A stretch of DNA of 5,756 nucleotides, from positions 1 to 5,756 of the forward strand of contig JAQVZK010000162.1 of assembly GCA_028708195.1 (NCBI GenBank), given 5' to 3'. A program made the position numbers and the translations under genes. Positions 1 through 4,763 of the stretch are shown piece after piece; the stretch's first letter is position 1; every line of letters starts with the position of its first letter. The stretch is from Desulfovibrio sp. GTDB lineage: Bacteria; Desulfobacterota; Desulfovibrionia; Desulfovibrionales; Desulfovibrionaceae. Below the pieces are notes generated by a model. It had not been told where the DNA came from. It saw only the letters and a program-made list of their open reading frames with translations, and ran no database searches.

Positions 1-79
1 GGGCATATGTGTTGTCTCGCCCGATAAAAGAAGACATGAGCGGCGGACGGCAAGGGGCCGGCGCTGCAAGGCTGATTTA
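1..79. other. left-edge sequence, coding status undecided
   Basis: No feature can be assigned firmly here. On the plus strand one frame is open from the left edge to a TAA at 78-80 (25 codons ending in GAARLI), so it could be the last codons of an upstream gene. On the minus strand two frames are also open to the left edge, from ATG codons at 93-91 and 37-35 (the second begins MSSFIGRDNTYA), but neither has a recognisable Shine-Dalgarno sequence. None of the short peptides was recognised. Sequence to the left of the window would settle it. Confidence 0.2.
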
Positions 80-99
80 ATGACAAACGTCATGAAATC
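74..99. promoter_or_regulatory. dyad with FNR/CRP-like 5-4-5 spacing, possible operator
   Basis: The arms are GATTT-A-ATGAC and GTCAT-G-AAATC around the centre AAAC, giving ten complementary positions per arm with one mismatch. The core ATGAC-N4-GTCAT has the 5-4-5 spacing typical of CRP/FNR-family sites. It covers the -35 element of the promoter at 80-107, a position where a bound protein would be expected to repress. Which regulator binds, if any, is inference. It could also be a small hairpin or chance symmetry. Confidence 0.35.
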
Positions 100-107
100 G
101 GTATGAT
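80..107 (+). promoter_or_regulatory. distal sigma70-type promoter candidate
   Basis: ATGACA (80-85, five of six matches to TTGACA) is followed after 16 bases by TATGAT (102-107, five of six matches to TATAAT). A second overlapping TATGAT lies at 107-112. Transcription would begin near 114, just before a strongly structured stretch and about 380 bases before pdxS. It may make a long pdxST leader or a separate small RNA. The dyad at 74-99 overlaps the -35 element. Confidence 0.4.
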
Positions 108-113
108 ATGATG

Positions 114-292
114 GATTTAAAGCCGTTGCCCTTGAGGCGCGCGGCCTGAAGCTCCAAACAGCTTTGGGCAGGGCGCAACGCCAGGTTACAATGTCGGGGT
201 GCGGTTCCAGAACAGCATCGGGCGCAGTATAAGGATGCGGCATCAGGGGGCAGTATGAGGGAGCGGCATCAGGCTCCAAGATGCCATTTTGC
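114..292 (+). ncRNA. candidate structured RNA or long pdxST leader
   Basis: This gene-free stretch has nested pairing that suggests an RNA. A closing helix joins 122-133 with 170-182 (one bulge at C174, one C-C mismatch at 123/181, one G-U pair). It encloses two hairpins: 135-138 with 144-147, and 151-158 with 163-169 (bulged T153, loop CAGC), together a three-way junction. A further hairpin pairs 198-202 with 215-219, extended by 204-206 with 211-213 around a CCAG loop. The 3' part contains a tandem repeat and ends in a hairpin (265-270 with 280-285) followed by TTTT at 287-290, a weak terminator-like end. A promoter candidate lies just upstream at 80-107. It does not match the conserved cores I know for SRP RNA, RNase P RNA or tmRNA, nor the TPP, FMN, glycine or c-di-GMP riboswitches. 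The ends are inferred from the promoter and hairpin; folding was done by eye. Confidence 0.3.
224..275 (+). repeat. two-copy 26-bp tandem repeat
   Basis: Two adjacent 26-base units (224-249 and 250-275) both begin GCAGTAT and share GCGGCATCAGG, differing mainly at unit positions 8, 12, 13, 25 and 26. A degenerate relative of the core (CAGCATCGGG) lies one period upstream at 213-222, so the element may once have had three copies. Each copy carries a GCATC that can pair with GATGC at 280-284 or 234-238. Function is unknown; slippage duplication is the simplest origin. Confidence 0.6.
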
Positions 293-389
293 TGTTTCGT
301 GCTCGGAGCAAATACAGCGCACAGGAGGGGCAAACCTGTGGTGGGGGGAGTATGTCTTGCGAGTTTATCTCCGAGGCGGTATCCACCGA

Positions 390-418
390 TTGTCAGACGC
401 GCTTTTATCGCATATAAA
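390..418 (+). promoter_or_regulatory. proximal sigma70-type promoter for pdxST
   Basis: TTGTCA (390-395) and TATAAA (413-418) each match the sigma70 consensus at five of six positions and are separated by an ideal 17 bases. Transcription would start near 425, giving a pdxS leader of about 70 bases. That leader contains a hairpin (GCCGG 465-469 with CCGGC 475-479) just upstream of the ribosome binding site. This is the best promoter in the region for pdxS. The same bases can also form a small hairpin (402-419), so the element is predicted rather than proven. Confidence 0.55.
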
Positions 419-496
419 GTACCCCAGCAACGCCGCAGCGTGAGCGGTCGGCTGCCAACACCTCGCCGGCGGACCCGGCTCAGAAGGAGTAGAAAT

Positions 497-1378
497 ATGG
501 AACAGGGCACCATCCGCCTGAAGACAGGCCTTGCGGAAATGTTGAAAGGCGGCGTGATAATGGACGTCACAACTCCCGAGCAAGCCAAAATTGCTGAAGA
601 AGCCGGGGCCTGCGCGGTCATGGCGCTGGAACGCGTACCTGCGGACATTCGTGCCGCTGGTGGCGTGGCCCGCATGGCTGATCCCACGATCGTCAAAAAA
701 ATCATGGAAGTGGCGACTATTCCCGTTATGGCCAAGGCACGCATCGGCCATTTTGTTGAAGCCCGTATTCTTGAGTCTATGGGTGTAGACTATATTGACG
801 AAAGCGAAGTTCTTACACCTGCTGACGACAGGTATCATATCGACAAGCGCGACTTTACCGTGCCCTTTGTCTGCGGTTGCCGCAATTTGGGCGAAGCCCT
901 GCGCCGCATTGCCGAAGGCGCGGCCATGATTCGCACCAAGGGCGAGCCCGGCACCGGCAACGTGGTTGAAGCCGTGCGTCATTGCCGTCAGGTCATGAAC
1001 GAAGTGCGCGTGCTTTGCGGCATGCCCGAAGCTGAAGTGGCCAATTTTGCCAAAGAAATCGGCGCGCCCCTTGAAGTGTGCCTGCTCGTGCGCAAAGAAG
1101 GCCGCCTGCCCGTGGTCAACTTTGCCGCAGGGGGCATTGCCACCCCGGCTGACGCCGCCCTGATGATGCATCTTGGTTGCGACGGCGTTTTTGTGGGTTC
1201 GGGCATCTTCAAGTCTGGCGACCCCGCCAAGCGCGCCAAAGCCATTGTGCAGGCCGTGACCAATTACAAGGATTTCGCCATGCTGGCCGAAATCTCCCGT
1301 GATCTGGGCGAACCTATGGTGGGCATTGAAATTTCCACCATTCCTTCTGGTGAGCGTATGCAGGAGCGGGGCTGGTAA
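497..1378 (+). CDS. pdxS: pyridoxal 5'-phosphate synthase subunit PdxS
   Basis: PdxS is the (beta/alpha)8-barrel synthase subunit of the deoxyxylulose-5-phosphate-independent vitamin B6 pathway. In the cytoplasm it condenses ribose 5-phosphate (or ribulose 5-phosphate), glyceraldehyde 3-phosphate and ammonia into pyridoxal 5'-phosphate. The 293-residue product is almost collinear with the 294-residue Bacillus subtilis enzyme. Family blocks are present: GGVIMDV with catalytic Asp23, [31 protein letters not shown] with Lys80, [23 protein letters not shown] with Lys148, [30 protein letters not shown], and the C-terminal RMQERGW. Asp23, Lys80 and Lys148 correspond to B. subtilis Asp24, Lys81 and Lys149. 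The ATG at 497 is chosen because family homology begins there and AAGGAG lies seven bases upstream; the frame is open further 5' but that extension is not family-like. pdxT follows after one base, which suggests translational coupling. PdxS and PdxT form a 12:12 complex in studied species. Confidence 0.98.
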   Translation: MEQGTIRLKTGLAEMLKGGVIMDVTTPEQAKIAEEAGACAVMALERVPADIRAAGGVARMADPTIVKKIMEVATIPVMAKARIGHFVEARILESMGVDYIDESEVLTPADDRYHIDKRDFTVPFVCGCRNLGEALRRIAEGAAMIRTKGEPGTGNVVEAVRHCRQVMNEVRVLCGMPEAEVANFAKEIGAPLEVCLLVRKEGRLPVVNFAAGGIATPADAALMMHLGCDGVFVGSGIFKSGDPAKRAKAIVQAVTNYKDFAMLAEISRDLGEPMVGIEISTIPSGERMQERGW

Positions 1379-1379
1379 G

Positions 1380-1958
1380 ATGGCCGCACGTTGCGTAGGC
1401 GTTCTGGCTCTTCAGGGAGCCTTTCGTGAGCATGTAGCCGCCGTGTCCAGCCTGGGCGTGGCGGCTCGCGAAGTGCGCCAGCTCAAGGATATGGACGGCA
1501 TCGACGCCATGATCATTCCCGGGGGCGAAAGCACCACAATGGGCAAACTGCTCAACGAGTGGCATATGCTTGAACCCCTGCGCGAACGCATACAGCAGGG
1601 CATGCCCGTCTATGGCAGCTGTGCGGGGCTTATTTTGCTGTGCCGCACCATTGAAAACTCTGACCAGCCGCGTCTTGGCGTGCTGGATGCCACTGTGCGG
1701 CGCAATGCCTTTGGCCGCCAGGTGGACAGCTTTGAGACTGACTTGAGCATACCTGAAGTCAGTGCGGAGCCTGTCCCGGCAGTGTTCATTCGCGCGCCCG
1801 TGATCATCAGCATGGGGCCGGAGGTCAAGGTGCTGGCCGAAGTAAAGGGACAGGCCGTGGCCGTACGCCAGAACAATATTCTGGCCACGTCCTTTCACCC
1901 GGAACTGACGCCGGATACTCGCCTGCACAACTATTTTTTGGGTATGTGCGGCAACTAG
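1380..1958 (+). CDS. pdxT: pyridoxal 5'-phosphate synthase glutaminase subunit PdxT
   Basis: PdxT is the class I glutamine amidotransferase that hydrolyses glutamine and channels the ammonia to PdxS. The 192-residue product begins with the family signature VGVLALQGAFREH (residues 6-18). It has the PGGES oxyanion-hole motif (47-51), the nucleophile Cys81 in YGSCAGLILL, and the remaining triad residues His173 and Glu175 in SFHPELT. The block GVLDATVRRNAFGRQVDSFE is also typical of the family. Length is normal and no key residue is missing. The ATG lies one base after the pdxS stop (TAAGATG), with AGGAG about 13 bases upstream inside the end of pdxS, so re-initiation by ribosomes finishing pdxS is likely. 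PdxT glutaminase is generally active only when bound to PdxS, which fits the tight gene pairing. The operon ends here: hairpins and a strong terminator follow within about 65 bases. Confidence 0.97.
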   Translation: MAARCVGVLALQGAFREHVAAVSSLGVAAREVRQLKDMDGIDAMIIPGGESTTMGKLLNEWHMLEPLRERIQQGMPVYGSCAGLILLCRTIENSDQPRLGVLDATVRRNAFGRQVDSFETDLSIPEVSAEPVPAVFIRAPVIISMGPEVKVLAEVKGQAVAVRQNNILATSFHPELTPDTRLHNYFLGMCGN

Positions 1959-1964
1959 TGGCGG

Positions 1965-2020
1965 CGCGGCAAAGCCGCGTCCTGCTCTTGATTCCCGGTC
2001 GTGTTGATTTTGCCAACACG
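1965..2020 (+). other. two small hairpins between pdxT and its terminator
   Basis: CGCGGC-AAA-GCCGCG (1965-1979) is a perfect 6-bp stem with a 3-base loop. CGTGTTG (2000-2006) pairs with CAACACG (2014-2020) around a 7-base loop and abuts the terminator stem directly. Neither is followed by a T tract, so they are not terminators themselves. They may protect the 3' end of the pdxST messenger, or be incidental. Confidence 0.5.
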
Positions 2021-2064
2021 CAAAGGGCGGAACGTCATTGACGTTCCGCCCTTTGTCATTTTTT
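2021..2064 (+). terminator. intrinsic terminator of pdxST
   Basis: A perfect 17-base inverted repeat (2021-2037 and 2039-2055, arms reading CAAAGGGCGGAACGTCA and its complement) is followed by six T residues at 2059-2064. With a realistic loop the stem is about 14-15 bp and GC-rich. It lies 62 bases after the pdxT stop. There is no T tract on the other side, so it acts in the plus direction only and does not serve the converging chemotaxis gene. Confidence 0.93.
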
Positions 2065-2222
2065 ACTCAATTTTTCGTAAAGTTGCCGTCACTGCGCCAC
2101 AGGGGTTGCCGTGACGCTGCCTGCAAAATGGCGCGCAGGCTCAGCGGGCACTGCTCCGATTCTGGAGGCTCCCCCTCCCCCACAAAATCTCCTGCACACA
2201 AAGCGCTTCGCGCAAAAATGCG

Positions 2223-3908
2223 CTAACGGCTTTGAGCGTGCCCGTGGTCCATATCTTCATTTTTGAGATAGGGAACATAGGTGGGGTCAGTGCCCATGAT
2301 ATGCTGCACAAGCCAATCCTTGAGAAAGGCCAGCATATCCATGCTCACAGTGGCTGTGCCGGACTTGAGCTGCGATTCAACCTCGTCCAGTTTGGCCACA
2401 AACTTTCTGTGGATTTTTATGTGCTCGGCAGCGCCCAAATAGGCTGTGGCAGTGAACATTTTTTCTTCATCGGCAAAGTGCGTGGCTGTGTAGTCGCGCA
2501 ACTTATGCAGGATGGACTGCAGTTCTTCCGAGGTACGGTTGTGGGTCATGGCCGTATACAGCTCGTTGATGTAGTCAACCAGCAGCCTGTGCTGCTTGTC
2601 GACCATTGTCACATGCAGGTCGAGCTTGGGCGTCCACTGCACAAACTTGTCGGAGGTAGCCTGCTCGTAATCGCCGGAAACCAGCGCATTGACGATCATG
2701 TCCAGCTCTTCCATACCGCTCTGGAAGCTGAGCAGGGCGGCAGTGAAGGTTTCCATATTGCTGGCGGTCTGTTCAGCCACCCTGCGGATTTCATCAAGAG
2801 CGCCGTTGGTGCCAATGCTTTGCTGTGACTGTTCTTCAGCGCCTCTGGCCTCCATCTGAAGATGTGTGGCAGTTTCATTCATTGACTGGAGAATGTCGTG
2901 CATGACGCTGCCCGCACGCGTGGCCTGTGCGGCACCGTCCACGCTCAGTTGGGCGGCCCTGTCCACGGTGAGCACGTTGCGGCGCGTTTCTTCCTGAATG
3001 GCGTGCACGGCCTCTTCCACTTCCTTGGTGGCACCCATAGTTTTTTCGGCCAGTTTGCGCACCTCGTCGGCAACCACGGCAAAACCACGTCCGGCTTCGC
3101 CCGCGCGGGCAGCCTCAATGGCGGCATTGAGCGCCAGCAAATTTGTCTGGTCGGCCACCTCATTGATTACCGACATGACCTGCCCGATGTTGCTGGCCTT
3201 GGTGCCGAGCCCGGCCATTGCCTCTTTGAGCTGAACAATGATGTCTTTGAGCCTTTCAATGGAAGAAAGGGCCCCTTCAACTTCCCGTTCGCCAGTGGCG
3301 GCGTTGGCGCTGGAGGTCTGGGCACTCTCGGAGAGTTCGTGCACCCTGGCAGAGGACTCAAGAGCGGCCTGAGAAACTTTTTCCATAGCGCCGCTGGTGT
3401 CGGTGAGGTGGTCGCGCTGCACTTCAACGCCCCTGTTGACCTCGCCCACCAGGGTTGCCAGATCGCGCACCTCTGCAGACAGATTATTGCAGACGGTGTG
3501 CGCCTTGTGCAAAACCATAGCCCCGCGTTCAGACTTGCTGTGCAGGGCTTTCTTTTCATCTTCTACCACTGCAAGCTTTGCCTGTATGCTTTCCAGCTTG
3601 GCGCTCAAATCTACAAGATCAGCAGCTTTGTCAGCCATGCTGTTTTGCGCGTCACGCAGATGGGTAAAGCAGTATTCTGCCCGCTGTACTTCATCGCCCT
3701 GACGCGCGGGGCTGCCTTCAGCAAAAAGGGCATCACTGCGCTCACGCAGCGTTTTGATTTTGTTCTTGTGGCCCAGCCAGACGGCTGCGTCAGCCAGCGC
3801 GCACAAAGCCGCCACAGCCAGCAGCGCCCATTGTATGCCCCGGATATCACTCGTTATAGCGAGACCGCCGAGGCTGCACAAGATGATGAGTTGCAGCAAA
3901 ATGCCCAT
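2223..3908 (-). CDS. methyl-accepting chemotaxis protein with C-terminal bacteriohemerythrin domain
   Basis: This 561-residue protein should relay an oxygen or redox signal through CheW/CheA to the flagellar motor. Two hydrophobic segments (about residues 2-19 and 27-46) are joined by only a few polar residues, so there is no periplasmic sensor. Residues 50-230 look like coiled coil; no HAMP domain is evident. The MCP hairpin tip is clear at about 250-290 ([21 protein letters not shown], then [18 protein letters not shown]). Residues 422-550 form a hemerythrin domain with all expected di-iron ligands: His440 (in DKQH), His477 and Glu481 (HFADEEKM), His496 and His500 (HIKIH), His536 and Asp541 (HIMGTD). 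Desulfovibrio vulgaris DcrH is a known MCP-hemerythrin that binds oxygen; this protein lacks DcrH's periplasmic domain. No CheR-docking pentapeptide is seen at the C-terminus (ends HAQSR). The ATG has AAGG/CAGG Shine-Dalgarno-like bases upstream and a sigma28-type promoter. It diverges from yedF; no terminator is evident downstream. Confidence 0.95.
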   Translation of the reverse strand: MGILLQLIILCSLGGLAITSDIRGIQWALLAVAALCALADAAVWLGHKNKIKTLRERSDALFAEGSPARQGDEVQRAEYCFTHLRDAQNSMADKAADLVDLSAKLESIQAKLAVVEDEKKALHSKSERGAMVLHKAHTVCNNLSAEVRDLATLVGEVNRGVEVQRDHLTDTSGAMEKVSQAALESSARVHELSESAQTSSANAATGEREVEGALSSIERLKDIIVQLKEAMAGLGTKASNIGQVMSVINEVADQTNLLALNAAIEAARAGEAGRGFAVVADEVRKLAEKTMGATKEVEEAVHAIQEETRRNVLTVDRAAQLSVDGAAQATRAGSVMHDILQSMNETATHLQMEARGAEEQSQQSIGTNGALDEIRRVAEQTASNMETFTAALLSFQSGMEELDMIVNALVSGDYEQATSDKFVQWTPKLDLHVTMVDKQHRLLVDYINELYTAMTHNRTSEELQSILHKLRDYTATHFADEEKMFTATAYLGAAEHIKIHRKFVAKLDEVESQLKSGTATVSMDMLAFLKDWLVQHIMGTDPTYVPYLKNEDMDHGHAQSR

Positions 3909-3923
3909 AGTTACCTGCCTTGG

Positions 3924-3951
3924 TTTACTTGCCTATCGGCACTATTATAAT
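3924..3951 (+). promoter_or_regulatory. sigma70-type promoter candidate for yedF
   Basis: A perfect TATAAT (3946-3951) is preceded after 16 bases by TTTACT (3924-3929, four of six matches to TTGACA). Transcription would start near 3958, about 50 bases before the yedF ATG. The -10 lies in an 8-base palindrome (ATTATAAT, 3944-3951) and overlaps the spacer of the opposing sigma28 promoter, so the two polymerase forms probably cannot bind at once. Confidence 0.5.
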
Positions 3952-3959
3952 TACGCTTA
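3933..3959 (-). promoter_or_regulatory. sigma28 (FliA)-type promoter of the MCP gene
   Basis: Reading the minus strand, TAAG (3959-3956) is followed after exactly 15 bases by GCCGATAG (3940-3933). The flagellar sigma28 consensus is TAAA-N15-GCCGATAA, so the match is three of four and seven of eight with exact spacing. The -10 end lies 24 bases before the MCP start codon, leaving a short leader with room for the ribosome binding site. MCP genes are classic sigma28 targets, which strengthens the call. Confidence 0.75.
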
Positions 3960-4008
3960 ACAGCAGGAAAAGTAAATAAAATCACTTATTACAAAAGAGG
4001 CTGATATT

Positions 4009-4608
4009 ATGGAACTTATTAATTGCCTAGGACTTGCCTGCCCGCAACCTGTCATACGTTGCCGGTCTGCGGTGGACAATGGCATGGAATTACTGGAAGT
4101 TCTTGTTGATAACGAACCAGCTTTGGAAAACGTGCAACGCTTTCTTCAAAGCAGGGGCTACGCCGTGAGCGCCGTTGCGGATGGACCGCAAAAGTGGCGT
4201 ATTAGCGCAGCTCGGGATGCTGCAACCGGCGTGGCGGCTGCGTCTGAAAAACAAAAAGAACACGAGCAGGACCAGCGCACCCTTGTGCTCATAACCACCG
4301 AAACCCTGGGCCGCGGTGACGATGCCCTGGGTACGAAACTTATGGAAAATTTTTTGGCCACACTGCCAGAACTTGGTTCACGCCTTTGGCGGCTGGTGCT
4401 GGTCAATGGCGGTGTCAAGCTGACGGCCCGGCCCGGCCCGGCGCTGGACTCGCTGCAAAAACTCGCACAGCAAAATGTGTCCATATTGGTGTGCGGGGCC
4501 TGCCTTGGACATTACGGGCTTTTGGAAGCCAAGGCCGTGGGGGAGACATCCAATATGCTGGATATTGTGACGAGTCTTGACCTGGCGGACAAGGTTATTC
4601 GTCCCTGA
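4009..4608 (+). CDS. yedF: YedF-like TusA/DsrE two-domain sulfurtransferase-like protein
   Basis: The 199-residue product has an N-terminal TusA/SirA-like domain (residues 1-68) with the hallmark CPQP motif, Cys11 being the candidate persulfide or selenide carrier, in NCLGLACPQPVIRCRSAV. A charged, probably flexible linker (about 70-90, KQKEHEQDQR) leads to a DsrE/F-like domain (91-199) with LITTETLGRGDD, a second cysteine pair in VCGACLGHYG (Cys162, Cys165), and GETSNMLDIV. This arrangement and length fit the family named sulfurtransferase-like selenium metabolism protein YedF. Members often sit near selenium genes, but none is visible here, so selenium versus sulfur trafficking is undecided. 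The start is supported by AGAGG eight bases upstream and by the domain beginning at residue 1. It is a single-gene unit with its own promoter candidate and a strong terminator, divergent from the MCP gene. Confidence 0.9.
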   Translation: MELINCLGLACPQPVIRCRSAVDNGMELLEVLVDNEPALENVQRFLQSRGYAVSAVADGPQKWRISAARDAATGVAAASEKQKEHEQDQRTLVLITTETLGRGDDALGTKLMENFLATLPELGSRLWRLVLVNGGVKLTARPGPALDSLQKLAQQNVSILVCGACLGHYGLLEAKAVGETSNMLDIVTSLDLADKVIRP

Positions 4609-4642
4609 CGCATGGTAGGTGCGGGCGTGTACCGCGATGGCA

Positions 4643-4678
4643 AAAAAAACGGCATGAAGTGATTCGTGCCGTTTTTTT
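4643..4678. terminator. bidirectional intrinsic terminator between yedF and the ABC ATPase gene
   Basis: A 16-bp stem (4643-4658 with 4663-4678, one G-U pair) closes on the loop GTGA. The outer part of the stem is an A tract on the left (4642-4649) and a T tract on the right (4672-4678), so both strands present a GC stem (CGGCATGAA/TTCGTGCCG) followed by seven or eight T residues. It lies 34 bases after the yedF stop and about 85 bases after the stop of the converging ATPase gene. Confidence 0.92.
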
Positions 4679-4763
4679 GTTTTGGGGGGCGCGAGGGGGC
4701 CGAGAAGGGGGCGCAGCCCCATAACCGCATCTGCCGCTTCACCGCGCCGCGCGCGTAACCGCG
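4679..4763. other. G-rich spacer 3' of the ATPase gene
   Basis: This spacer carries three long G runs on the plus strand (4684-4689, 4695-4699, 4707-4711) and a small hairpin GGGGC-GCA-GCCCC (4708-4720). No gene is seen. On the minus strand it forms the C-rich 3' untranslated part of the ATPase transcript before the shared terminator. Confidence 0.5.

Noticed and set aside
108..149. Possible 13-residue leader peptide MMDLKPLPLRRAA after the distal promoter
   Set aside because: The ATG overlaps the -10 region, there is no Shine-Dalgarno, and the peptide has no run of diagnostic codons.
255..443. 62-codon plus-strand ORF in the pdxS upstream region
   Set aside because: It starts inside the tandem repeat, runs across the proximal promoter, and its product ([10 protein letters not shown]...) has no recognisable features. 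No convincing Shine-Dalgarno spacing.
281..496. In-frame extension of pdxS upstream of 497
   Set aside because: The 72 extra residues do not resemble the PdxS family, whose N-terminus matches the ATG at 497 with a good ribosome binding site. The extension would also span the proximal promoter.
365..1171. 268-codon minus-strand ORF opposite pdxS
   Set aside because: It is the antisense shadow of the strongly conserved PdxS reading frame, with no family resemblance of its own.
2066..2222. Terminator for the MCP gene in the convergent spacer
   Set aside because: Short inverted repeats exist (CGTCAC 2087-2092 with GTGACG 2111-2116; GGAGG 2164-2168 with CCTCC 2174-2178; GCGC repeats near 2203-2223), but none is followed by a T tract on the minus strand. 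I cannot support a terminator.
2038..2226. 62-codon plus-strand ORF beginning in the pdxST terminator
   Set aside because: Its start lies in the terminator loop and stem, and composition is not coding-like.
2898..3950. 350-codon plus-strand ORF opposite the MCP gene
   Set aside because: It is antisense to a clear MCP with recognised domains; the translation is a His/Gly-rich shadow typical of the complement of a GC-rich gene.
3929..3951. TTGCCT plus TATAAT as the yedF promoter
   Set aside because: The spacer is only 11 bases, too short; TTTACT at 3924-3929 gives a workable 16-base spacer instead.
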